In this document: positions 57,824 to 64,000 of the stretch, piece after piece | How positions within the stretch are numbered: the stretch's first letter is position 1 | Layout: every line of letters begins with the position of its first letter | Source of the DNA: DAOTVY01 sp041082245 | GTDB taxonomy: Bacteria > Chloroflexota > Chloroflexia > DTKN01 | Assembly: GCA_041082245.1 (NCBI GenBank) | Contig: JBDOIE010000015.1 | Location: 62,001-126,000, forward strand | DNA length: 64,000 bases | Direction: 5' to 3' | Notes under the pieces: model-generated | The model's database searches: none | The model's input: only the letters and a program-made list of their open reading frames with translations | Told to the model about the DNA's origin: nothing | Position numbers and translations under genes: made by a program

Positions 57824-59098
57824 TCATTCGCGCTTGCCGACCGGCACCCGCAGGGTCACTGTAGTTCCCTGTCCGGGGACGGAAACGAGTGTCAACCGAC
57901 CCCCGAGGATCTCTGCCCGTTCCCTCATGTTCATCAGCCCAAAGCTCCCCCGTTCGTCGTACTGCTGCAGGACCGTCGCCGGGTCAAACCCTTTCCCGTC
58001 ATCCTCGATATCGATGATCAGCTGGCCACCTCTCTCCTCGCCGCGTACCCATACATTGCGCGCTTCGGCGTGTCGCAGGGCGTTGTTCACAGCCTCCTGG
58101 ATAATGCTGAAGACACTGCTTTCCACCTGGGGGTCGTAGCGGCCAACGCTCTCGTCAAGACGGACATGCAGGCGTGGTCCGGTTTCTTTCCGATGGCGCT
58201 CGAGGAAGAGGCGCACTGCGGCCGCCAGCCCCTGCGTTTCCAGGATGATAGGCCTCAGGTCGAAGAGCAACACCCGCATCTCGTGTACCGCCTGTTGGGC
58301 CAGTGCGGCTAACCGATCCAGTTCCTCCTCGACACCGCGTCCCTCCTGCGCCATCAGCTTCCTGAGGTAATCGATCTGCATCACGATATTGGCCACGAGT
58401 TGCGTCGGACCGTCGTGCAGGTCCCGCGCCAGCCTTCGGCGCAGCTCCTCCTGGGCGACCAGCACGCGGTCCCGGTCCTCGCTCAGCCGCTCGTACAGCC
58501 GGACTCGTTCGATCATCGCAGCCGCAACCGAGGCCAGGAACCTCAACCGCTTCAAGTCGGGGGCTTCGAAAGGTCCAGATCCGGCTTTGTTGACGGCCAT
58601 CAGCACGCCGAGTAGTCGCCCCTGAAACTGCAGTGGCATGCACAGGAGGGAGCGGATCTCCCCCGTGCTTAGCCCGTCCGCTACTGGAGAAAAGCGCGGA
58701 TGTCCGGGAATGTCGTTCACCACCGCTGGCTCACCGGTCTGAGCAACCCAACCGACGATACCCTCGCCGATCCTTACCCGGTGGCCAGCAACGAGCTCGC
58801 CCACCTGACCAGTGGTGACCTGGACCACAAGCTCTTCGCTCTCTGGAAGCAGGAGGAACAGCGCGCATCCGTCAGCGTCCAGCAGGGACACCGCCGCGCT
58901 TACGACACGTTCGACGAGCGGGCCGGGCTCGAGGACAGAAAGAAGCCCAAGGGTGACCTCCTGGAGGGCCGTGAGTGCGACGATCTCCTCGTATGCCGAA
59001 CGCAGGTCCTGTCTCTGGCGCTGGTATTCCAGCTCCAGGGCGCGCAAGCGTTCCTCCAGTTCCGCAACGCGTGCCCCAGCACCAGTCTCCTCCGACAT
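57824..59098 (-). CDS. GAF-domain sensor histidine kinase (NarL-type, HisKA_3)
   Basis: 424 residues, no membrane segment. A short coiled coil (13-45) leads to a GAF domain (about 50-200) with GEGIVGWVAQTGEPAVVND. The dimerisation/phosphoacceptor helix reads RRLARDLHDGPTQL with His228, and the ATPase domain has NNALRHAEA and DDGKGFDP. It should phosphorylate a NarL/FixJ-type regulator, but none lies adjacent. A cytosolic ligand or redox state is the likely signal. It lies between the YtxH-like gene and the debranching enzyme. Confidence 0.9.
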   Translation of the reverse strand: MSEETGAGARVAELEERLRALELEYQRQRQDLRSAYEEIVALTALQEVTLGLLSVLEPGPLVERVVSAAVSLLDADGCALFLLLPESEELVVQVTTGQVGELVAGHRVRIGEGIVGWVAQTGEPAVVNDIPGHPRFSPVADGLSTGEIRSLLCMPLQFQGRLLGVLMAVNKAGSGPFEAPDLKRLRFLASVAAAMIERVRLYERLSEDRDRVLVAQEELRRRLARDLHDGPTQLVANIVMQIDYLRKLMAQEGRGVEEELDRLAALAQQAVHEMRVLLFDLRPIILETQGLAAAVRLFLERHRKETGPRLHVRLDESVGRYDPQVESSVFSIIQEAVNNALRHAEARNVWVRGEERGGQLIIDIEDDGKGFDPATVLQQYDERGSFGLMNMRERAEILGGRLTLVSVPGQGTTVTLRVPVGKRE

Positions 59099-59164
59099 CG
59101 GACGACCCCTGCAAACACGGTCTTGGCAGTCCACTGTGGAGCGGGACCGTCTGGCCGTAGCAGA

Positions 59165-59479
59165 TCAGGAGGTTTCCTCCGCCTCTTTCCCCTCCCGGGA
59201 GACGAAATCGCGGGCTGTTTCGACACCTTTTTCTACCTGCTCGCGGAGCTGTGCCACCTGTGCGCGCGCCTGCTCTCCCAGCGTTTGTGCCCGCTCGCGC
59301 AGCTTCCCCGCGGCTTCCTGTGCCCGTTCGCGCAGCTCGATCCCTTTCTCGCGGAGCTGCTGGCGGGTTTCTTCACCGGACCGGGGCGCATAGGCCAGAG
59401 CGAGCACGGCTCCCACGATACCGCCGAGCAGGAAGCCGAATAGGAACCACCCAAAGCCACCATCGCGTTTCTCGTTCAT
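59165..59479 (-). CDS. YtxH-like membrane-anchored coiled-coil protein
   Basis: 104 residues. One membrane helix near the N-terminus (about 9-28, GWFLFGFLLGGIVGAVLALA) is followed by APRSGEETRQQLREKG, the YtxH signature, and a long amphipathic coiled coil to the end. YtxH proteins are associated with general stress and envelope functions. The ATG follows the upstream gene's stop by two bases (GGAGGG as RBS). Confidence 0.85.
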   Translation of the reverse strand: MNEKRDGGFGWFLFGFLLGGIVGAVLALAYAPRSGEETRQQLREKGIELRERAQEAAGKLRERAQTLGEQARAQVAQLREQVEKGVETARDFVSREGKEAEETS

Positions 59480-59481
59480 CG

Positions 59482-59934
59482 CTACCCTCCTGGTTGCTTC
59501 TTGGTTCTGAAAAGCGCTCTTACGCCAGCACCGAGCCCTGCTGTCCAGGCGGAGAGCCGGATGAGCGGAGACACCACACGTTCCCCCACGAAATCGCTGG
59601 TCGCCTTGACCGTACCAGCAGTTCCCTTGACCCGCTCCAGTACTTCACCCCCTCGCCCGAGGAGCCCGTCCACCCGTTCCGTGAGACGCCGTACTGCCCA
59701 GAGGAGCACCACGAGCAGCACCACAGTCAGCACGGCGCTGAACGCAGCAACGCCCGCCAGGAACACGATGCTGACGTCCCGAATCTGACGGAGCACAGGC
59801 TCCCGAAGGAAGAACAGGCCGATCAGGAAAGCGGTCATCAACAGAAGGCTGGCCACCAGGCTCCCGAGCAGGACACGGGTCCAGTCCCTACGGGACCGCT
59901 GGGACTCTGTAGAAGACAAGGGGTCGTCGCTCAT
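59482..59934 (-). CDS. Two-helix membrane protein, YtxG/DUF948-like
   Basis: 150 residues. Two hydrophobic helices (about 22-45 and 55-80) are followed by a helical segment ERVDGLLGRGGEVLERVKGTAGTVKATSDFVGERVVSPL resembling DUF948 proteins such as Bacillus YtxG. Immediately before the YtxH-like gene, as in ytxG-ytxH operons. Function unknown. Confidence 0.75.
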   Translation of the reverse strand: MSDDPLSSTESQRSRRDWTRVLLGSLVASLLLMTAFLIGLFFLREPVLRQIRDVSIVFLAGVAAFSAVLTVVLLVVLLWAVRRLTERVDGLLGRGGEVLERVKGTAGTVKATSDFVGERVVSPLIRLSAWTAGLGAGVRALFRTKKQPGG

Positions 59935-59970
59935 TGCGACCTCCGGGAATGCCGTCCTGCAGCCATTCTA

Positions 59971-60225
59971 TCATAACCGCAGTCGGTACACAAGGAGCAA
60001 GAAACTCCACGAGAGGACCGTTGTCTCGGGCAGAGGGAAGCTTCCCAGCCAAAGGAAGCGCATCCCAAGCAAGTGGCCGATGCCGTAGCCAAGCACGCCA
60101 CCTACAAGGCTCGCCAGCCACCCGATGGCAAGGGCGCGGTATCCCCGACCTGTCAGCACAGTGTACAGGCCGGCGTACAGGGTGGCAAAACCGAGCAGGA
60201 GCAGAAGATCCACAAACGGCCACAT
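59971..60225 (-). CDS. Small integral membrane protein
   Basis: 84 residues, almost entirely hydrophobic, with three likely helices (about 5-25, 32-54 and 64-82) separated by TGRGYRA and short loops. I do not recognise the family. RBS is weak. It is first in a chain leading to the YtxG/YtxH-like genes, kinase and debranching enzyme, with a good promoter just upstream. Confidence 0.65.
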   Translation of the reverse strand: MWPFVDLLLLLGFATLYAGLYTVLTGRGYRALAIGWLASLVGGVLGYGIGHLLGMRFLWLGSFPLPETTVLSWSFLLLVYRLRL

Positions 60226-60263
60226 AGGTTGCCGACCTTTCTTCTTGCGGGAACCTTTTCCAC

Positions 60264-60292
60264 ATTATAGCATACGCTGCCCTTCTTCTCAA
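60264..60292 (-). promoter_or_regulatory. Promoter of the membrane protein/ytxGH-like/kinase operon
   Basis: On the minus strand TTGAGA (60287-60292), a 17-base spacer and TATAAT (60264-60269), 38 bases before the start codon. Confidence 0.7.
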
Positions 60293-60300
60293 AGACGCGT

Positions 60301-60329
60301 TTGACAAATCGCGCGCTTTCTGATATCGT
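60301..60329 (+). promoter_or_regulatory. Promoter of the YbjN-like gene
   Basis: TTGACA (60301-60306), a 17-base spacer and TATCGT (60324-60329), back-to-back with the preceding divergent promoter. Confidence 0.65.
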
Positions 60330-60403
60330 GAGGATGGCCGCGGAACCGCGGGCCACTTCGGTAGTTGGTCGTATCTTGTTTTCCCAACGGAGGAGGGCGG
60401 GAC

Positions 60404-60856
60404 ATGGGCCGCATCTACGATGCCATGGTGCAGTTTTTCCGCGAGGATGAGTGGCCGTTCACCGAGATACAGGGAAAGCCGATCCTGAGGACGGGGTTCT
60501 CGGGCGATAACGGCCAGTGGGCATGCTTTGCCCAGGCACGGGAGGAACAGGAGCAGTTCATCTTCTACTCCATCCTCCAGCTCCGGGCGCCGGAAGAAAA
60601 GCGTCCGGCCATCGCCGAGTTCATCACGCGGGCGAACTACGGCATGGTGATCGGCAACTTCGAGATGGACTACTCGGATGGAGAAATCCGCTACAAGACC
60701 AGCATCGATGTCGAGGGGGCCGAGCTCACTTTTCCCCTGATCCGTAACCTGGTCTATGCGAACGTGCGTGTTATGGATCGCTACCTCCCCGGGATCATGC
60801 AGATCCTGTATGCGGACGTTTCCCCGGAAGAGGCGATCCGCAGCATCGAAGGGTAA
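60404..60856 (+). CDS. YbjN-domain protein
   Basis: 150 residues from an ATG with GGAGGAGGG upstream. The fold pattern fits YbjN/type-III-secretion-chaperone-like proteins: WPFTEIQGKPILRTGFSGDNGQWACFAQAREEQEQFIFYS, then IAEFITRANYGMVIGNFEMDYSDGEIRYKTSID and a helical C-terminus. These proteins have no fixed enzymatic role; E. coli YbjN affects motility and envelope stress. Single-gene unit with a promoter and a following hairpin. Confidence 0.8.
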   Translation: MGRIYDAMVQFFREDEWPFTEIQGKPILRTGFSGDNGQWACFAQAREEQEQFIFYSILQLRAPEEKRPAIAEFITRANYGMVIGNFEMDYSDGEIRYKTSIDVEGAELTFPLIRNLVYANVRVMDRYLPGIMQILYADVSPEEAIRSIEG

Positions 60857-60864
60857 GAATGGGG

Positions 60865-60898
60865 CGCCGGCCCTTCGAGTTTTCCTCGTGGGCCGGCG
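60865..60898. terminator. Hairpin downstream of the YbjN-like gene
   Basis: CGCCGGCCC (60865-60873) pairs with GGGCCGGCG (60890-60898) over a 16-base loop containing TTTTCC. It lies between this gene and the convergent DUF166 operon and may end both. Confidence 0.6.
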
Positions 60899-60937
60899 TC
60901 GCTACCGTCCGCAGCGGTCCCGCGTCGCAGCTCTTTC

Positions 60938-61696
60938 TCAAGAAACGCGCCCGGGCGGGGTGAACCGCAAGACCCGCTGATAGGGGCGCACGTGATGTGC
61001 AACTTCGTCCTTCATGAGGTTCCCCGAGACGTGCATCAGCGTATCGTGGAAGATCGGGTCTTTCTCCATGCTGGCCTGGCACGGGTAATGATGGTGGAGC
61101 AGCCCGGCCCGTTCGACGGCCTCGTCTGCGGTGAGGCCCACGAGTTGCTCGGCCACAAAGCGTGCGCAGCCGCAGGATGCGTCGCGCACTAGCCGTACCT
61201 CGACGATGCAGCGGCTCTCCGGGTCCACGCGGATCTCGAACGCAGGCCGGCCAAAATGGCGTGCAAAGGCAGCGATCCGGGCATCCTCGACCGGCTCCTG
61301 CTCGTTCCGAAGTCCGCTTGTGCGTTCCGTCAGGGAGCAGAACGGACGCGGGCAGACCACACTCACGCCCATATCCCTGAGCCACTTCCGGAGCTGGTTC
61401 GCGAGCCCCCGGGGCAACCAGGCGTTGTTGTCCGCCGGCGCGATCACGGCACGGGCCCCAGTGCGGCGCACGATCTCCGGCACGAGTTCGGCAACCCCGG
61501 GGTTTTCGCCCAGGGAGAGGATCAGATCGGACGGCGGGAGCCCCTCGGGGACAAACTCCTCCGGATAGTCGATGACCGGGGGCAGCACCAGGGGCGCCCG
61601 CCACGATCGCACAAGCCAGTCCGTCGGCGCATGTCGGAAGATGTTTTCGAGGTGCCGGCGCCCGTATTCCCCCTGATAGACCACAAGCAGCCGCAT
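60938..61696 (-). CDS. DUF166-family protein
   Basis: 252 residues. Features of the DUF166 family include an N-terminal Rossmann-like start RLLVVYQGEYGRRHLENIF, the IDYPEEFVPEGLPPSDLILSL block, VIAPADNNAWLPRGLANQL, and PRPFCSL. A C-terminal cysteine cluster has DASCGCARFVAEQL and HHYPCQASMEKD. An old label as thymidylate synthase for archaeal members is not supported. The cysteines may hold metal or an Fe-S cluster. Last gene of a four-gene operon with two ferredoxins and a MoaD-like protein. Confidence 0.8.
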   Translation of the reverse strand: MRLLVVYQGEYGRRHLENIFRHAPTDWLVRSWRAPLVLPPVIDYPEEFVPEGLPPSDLILSLGENPGVAELVPEIVRRTGARAVIAPADNNAWLPRGLANQLRKWLRDMGVSVVCPRPFCSLTERTSGLRNEQEPVEDARIAAFARHFGRPAFEIRVDPESRCIVEVRLVRDASCGCARFVAEQLVGLTADEAVERAGLLHHHYPCQASMEKDPIFHDTLMHVSGNLMKDEVAHHVRPYQRVLRFTPPGRVS

Positions 61697-61697
61697 C

Positions 61698-62021
61698 TCA
61701 CACCACCAGCAACCCCATATCCCGCCCGAAGAGCGCCACACGATCCCCTGCGCGAAGCACCGTTTGCCAGGGATCACCGGCGCTCGGGAGCCGTCCCTCC
61801 GGCTCCGGATAGCGCAGCCAGAGGGCCATCGGGGAGACACTCAGCAACAACCGTCCGTTCAGGAACACATGCGCGATCTCTTCGCGTGCGACCCCTATCT
61901 CCTCCAGCAGGCTCTGCACGGTCGTTTTCCCGGGCAGGCGTACCAGACGTCGGGAGACGCCTTTGGGGCTCGGGTCTTCGGCATAGCGCCGCAGTTCTCC
62001 GTAGAACCGTACTTCTACCAT
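61698..62021 (-). CDS. MoaD/ThiS-like beta-grasp protein without the C-terminal GG
   Basis: 107 residues. The beta-grasp pattern includes VEVRFYGELRRYAED, a TTVQSLLEEIGVAREEIAHVFLNGRLL core and AGDRVALFGRDMGLLVV at the end. Functional sulfur carriers end in Gly-Gly; this one ends GLLVV, so thiocarboxylation is unlikely. The ATG overlaps the end of the ferredoxin/zinc-ribbon gene by 7 bases and its stop is one base from the DUF166 start, so all are coupled. Confidence 0.8.
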   Translation of the reverse strand: MVEVRFYGELRRYAEDPSPKGVSRRLVRLPGKTTVQSLLEEIGVAREEIAHVFLNGRLLLSVSPMALWLRYPEPEGRLPSAGDPWQTVLRAGDRVALFGRDMGLLVV

Positions 62022-62425
62022 GCCAACCCCTCTTCCGCGCTGTGGATCAGCGCGGGAAGGCAACGGGAGCACACCCAGAGCGAGCGGCCGGCGTGCCGGC
62101 AAGGCAAGAGGACGGCCTCTGCTTCGCTCCGACCACAGCGGAAACAGTGCTGCGGGAGGTAGTGGGACGCGCGTTCCGCGGCGCGCTCCTCTCCGGCATG
62201 TGCATCGAAAGGCTTGGCCTCGCGCAGCTCAATGGTGAGGGCACCGGTCGGACAAATGGCGAGGCAGAGCCCCGCTCCGTCGCACAGCTCTTCGCGCACT
62301 ACCCGTGCCTTGCCGTCGACGAGCTCGATTGCCCCTTCGGCACACGGCTGGATGCAAGCTCCACAGCCGTCACACAGTTCCTCGTCGATCCGCACGATGG
62401 AACGCAGTGCGCGAAGGTCGCTCAT
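62015..62425 (-). CDS. Ferredoxin with C-terminal zinc-ribbon-like domain
   Basis: 136 residues. Two 4Fe-4S motifs are CDGCGACIQPCAEGA and CDGAGLCLAICPTGA; the second lacks the usual second cysteine (C-x2-A/G region reads CDGAGLC), so it should be examined. After residue 85 a CFRCGRSE ... CSRC pair looks like a zinc ribbon. Electron transfer role likely. The start overlaps the upstream ferredoxin stop (ATGA). Confidence 0.85.
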   Translation of the reverse strand: MSDLRALRSIVRIDEELCDGCGACIQPCAEGAIELVDGKARVVREELCDGAGLCLAICPTGALTIELREAKPFDAHAGEERAAERASHYLPQHCFRCGRSEAEAVLLPCRHAGRSLWVCSRCLPALIHSAEEGLAW

Positions 62426-62667
62426 CGCGCGACCTCCCTGGAATCGCTGTCCGGTTCGCTGAAGACGATCTCGAACGGGAGAGCGATGGCGCCTTCGGGG
62501 CAAAGTGTCTCGCAATCGCCGCAGTACCGGCAATCCTCCGGGCGTGCCAGGACGGCCTTGCCCTCGCGGAGTTCCAGGACCCCCGCGGGACAGGCTTCCA
62601 GACAATCTCCGCAGCCGGTGCACCGCTCGGCACGGATCATCGGCAACACAGGTGCAGGGCTCATCAT
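62422..62667 (-). CDS. Ferredoxin (two 4Fe-4S clusters)
   Basis: 81 residues. CTGCGDCLEACPAGV and CRYCGDCETLCPEGA are complete cluster motifs. The ATG at 62667 has GGAGGA six bases upstream; a second ATG follows directly and could also serve. First gene of the ferredoxin/MoaD-like/DUF166 operon. No strong promoter was found; a TACAAT near 62711-62716 on the minus strand lacks a good -35. Confidence 0.88.
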   Translation of the reverse strand: MMSPAPVLPMIRAERCTGCGDCLEACPAGVLELREGKAVLARPEDCRYCGDCETLCPEGAIALPFEIVFSEPDSDSREVAR

Positions 62668-62761
62668 ACGGTCTCCTCCTCGCGCGTAGAGCATGCCTCG
62701 CGCGTCGGTATTGTACCACCCCAGCAGGCGCACTTCTGCGACCTTTGTCTCGTTCCCGGCT

Positions 62762-62790
62762 TTGACAGAGGCAGTGCGCTGTGTTATGCT
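62762..62790 (+). promoter_or_regulatory. Promoter of the NrtR-like gene
   Basis: TTGACA (62762-62767), a 17-base spacer and TATGCT (62785-62790), 34 bases before the ATG. Confidence 0.65.
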
Positions 62791-62824
62791 GCCGACAAAC
62801 CTCCTGAGGATCGGGATCTGCGCC

Positions 62825-63490
62825 ATGGAAGCGTGCGCGCGTCACCGCGAGACCTTTTCGGTCGCCGTCGACCTCGTTGTGTGGACGCTTCAACAGGAGG
62901 ACCTGTCCCTTCTCCTGGTCCGGCGCCGGAACGACCCATTCCTGGGCTTCTGGGCACTGCCAGGGGGCTTTGTTGGCCCGGGGGAAAATCTGGAGGAAGC
63001 CGCGAAGCGCGAGCTTCGGGAGGAGACCGGCGTAGAGGAGGTGCCGCTGCTGCAATTCGGTGCCTTTGGAGAACCGCGGCGCGATCCGCGCGGCAGGGTG
63101 CTGTCGGTAGCGTATACGACGTTGGTGGACCGTCAACGGATGATGCCCCGTGCTGGTAGCGACGCCGAAACGGTTGCGTTCTTTCCCTTCCGCTCGCTGC
63201 CGCCGCTCGCTTTCGACCACGGGGAGATCGTGCGTTGCGCATACCGTTTCCTCCGTCGGGCGGTCTGGTGCACCGGGATTGCGGCGTCGGTTTTACCTGC
63301 GGTCTTTTCCCTGACGGAACTGCGTTCCGTGTACCGCCGGATCCTGCAGGAGGAGCCGGCGCGACGACTCATCCGAGGCCTGTTGGGACCGCAGGGTCTT
63401 CTCGAGGAAGCCGGTACACGCGGCTCTCGGCGGCTCTACCGCTTTCGGGGGCAGGGGCTGGACTGGCTGCGCGCAGGCGAGCCGGCATGA
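62825..63490 (+). CDS. NrtR-like Nudix-domain transcriptional regulator
   Basis: 221 residues. The Nudix box (G48-V70) is complete: GFVGPGENLEEAAKRELREE with the conserved glycine, glutamates and REL. The last ~65 residues form a winged helix (SLTELRSVYRRILQEEP and GLLEEAGTRGSRRLYRFRG), the NrtR arrangement. NrtR proteins bind ADP-ribose and repress NAD-synthesis genes; an intact Nudix box means hydrolysis of ADP-ribose or a related nucleotide is also possible. nadE lies 62 kb away at the other window end. The ATG has a weak GAGGATC RBS. Confidence 0.82.
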   Translation: MEACARHRETFSVAVDLVVWTLQQEDLSLLLVRRRNDPFLGFWALPGGFVGPGENLEEAAKRELREETGVEEVPLLQFGAFGEPRRDPRGRVLSVAYTTLVDRQRMMPRAGSDAETVAFFPFRSLPPLAFDHGEIVRCAYRFLRRAVWCTGIAASVLPAVFSLTELRSVYRRILQEEPARRLIRGLLGPQGLLEEAGTRGSRRLYRFRGQGLDWLRAGEPA

Positions 63491-63547
63491 GGGACCGTGC
63501 CGGGGATATGCGTCCGCTTAAGTTCGCTTGGCGGAGGTGAAGTAGGC

Positions 63548-64000
63548 TTGATCGAGCTGGAGCACCTGCTTCGGGCAACGGGAGGGCGTCTGATCCGGGG
63601 CCCCGTGGCGCGGGAGTTCCCGGGATTCTGCCACGACTCCCGGCTGATCTCACCGGGCGAGCTCTTTGTCGCCGTGCGCACGCCGTGGGGAGACGGCCAC
63701 GATTACCTGCAGGCTGCGATCCAGGCCGGGGCGGGTGGGATCCTTTGTGAACGCCTGGATGTGCTCCCGGATGCGCCGGTGACCGTGATTCAGGTGGAGG
63801 ACGTGCGCCGGGCGCTGGTGGATTGGGGTAGCTACATTCTCCGCCAGTATCGCCCGCAAGTCGTGGCGGTTACGGGCAGCCTGGGAAAGACGAGCACCAA
63901 AGAGGCCATTGCCTCGTTGCTTTCGCGCCGTTTTCGGACGTTCCGGAGCGCGGGCAACCGCAACGACCTGCTCGGTCTGCCGCTTACGCTGGGGGAGTTG
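63548..64000 (+). CDS. murF: UDP-N-acetylmuramoyl-tripeptide:D-Ala-D-Ala ligase, N-terminal part
   Basis: 151 codons before the window end, starting from TTG with GGAGG ten bases upstream. The Mur ligase N-domain has FCHDSRLISPGELFVAVR, then the P-loop VTGSLGKTSTKEAIASLL and AGNRNDLLGLPLTL. The serine-phosphate-binding stretch and GNxNxxxGLPLT pattern are typical of MurF rather than MurE. It adds D-Ala-D-Ala to the UDP-MurNAc-tripeptide in peptidoglycan synthesis. The C-terminal part lies outside the window. Confidence 0.88.
   Translation, partial: MIELEHLLRATGGRLIRGPVAREFPGFCHDSRLISPGELFVAVRTPWGDGHDYLQAAIQAGAGGILCERLDVLPDAPVTVIQVEDVRRALVDWGSYILRQYRPQVVAVTGSLGKTSTKEAIASLLSRRFRTFRSAGNRNDLLGLPLTLGEL

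Noticed and set aside
61698..62021. Functional MoaD for molybdopterin synthesis
   Set aside because: The C-terminal Gly-Gly needed for thiocarboxylate formation is absent, and no moa genes are nearby.
1..64000. CRISPR array, insertion sequences, prophage or integrases
   Set aside because: No repeat-spacer pattern, transposase, integrase or phage structural gene was seen anywhere in the window.

Overview
The window is dense bacterial DNA of high G+C with short intergenic gaps and many ATGA-type gene overlaps. It most likely comes from a thermophilic or moderately thermophilic member of the Chloroflexota. Three features point there: a secreted subtilase ending in a hydrophobic YLPVVFK-type tail, a MalT-like STAND ATPase fused to a C-terminal SARP/BTAD output, and a mix of ferredoxin-linked 2-oxoacid metabolism with archaeal-like small families. 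This is inference; no rRNA gene is present to settle it. No insertion sequence, prophage, integrase or CRISPR array was seen. Coding capacity looks chromosomal and mostly housekeeping, with several catabolic modules.

Layout, 1-9.7 kb: the 3' end of an NAD+ synthetase gene (which unexpectedly lacks a stop codon) meets a long minus-strand operon. That operon encodes a peptide-type ABC importer (binding lipoprotein, two permeases, two ATPases), a nitrilase-family amidohydrolase, a class-III aminotransferase homologue lacking its PLP lysine, and a family-III CoA-transferase. At 9.8-16.4 kb a divergent STAND/SARP regulator is followed by a promoter and a secreted subtilase with CarboxypepD-reg, Kelch-like and PKD domains. 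At 16.4-22.7 kb there is an SbcC-type ATPase without SbcD, an unknown partner gene, and a divergent operon of a PsuK-like kinase with two response regulators. At 22.7-28.2 kb are clpC, hflX and rtcB. At 28.4-36.7 kb are a fabF-rnc-TIM barrel-glycosyltransferase operon, recJ and an M32 carboxypeptidase.

At 34.5-40.2 kb a minus-strand operon encodes a four-subunit 2-oxoacid:ferredoxin oxidoreductase, methylmalonyl-CoA epimerase, a methyltransferase and the M32 peptidase, divergent from a CAU-anticodon tRNA. At 40.4-49 kb lies an almost complete histidine operon (hisG, a fused hisD-hisC, hisB, H, A, F, I, E). It is preceded by an adenosine-specific-kinase-family gene, a Mth938-like gene and a decayed glycosyltransferase that still carries the operon promoter. 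At 49-55 kb are a GNAT acetyltransferase, a duplicated FtsX-type permease without ATPase, carbamate kinase and two tandem YgeW-like carbamoyltransferases. At 55-60 kb are a small zinc-ribbon protein, a glycogen-debranching-type enzyme, a GAF histidine kinase and a YtxG/YtxH-like envelope pair. At 60-64 kb are a YbjN-like protein, a DUF166/MoaD-like/ferredoxin/ferredoxin operon, an NrtR-like Nudix regulator and the start of murF.

Promoters are unusually easy to read. Almost all confident candidates have a 17-bp spacer, a TATAAT/TACAAT-like -10, and either TTGACA-like or TTGCGC -35 elements. GC-rich perfect hairpins with little or no T-tract mark most gene ends. Strongest leads: the fused HisD-HisC enzyme, the aminotransferase without its lysine, the DUF166/ferredoxin module, the tandem carbamoyltransferase plus carbamate kinase module, and the missing nadE stop codon.
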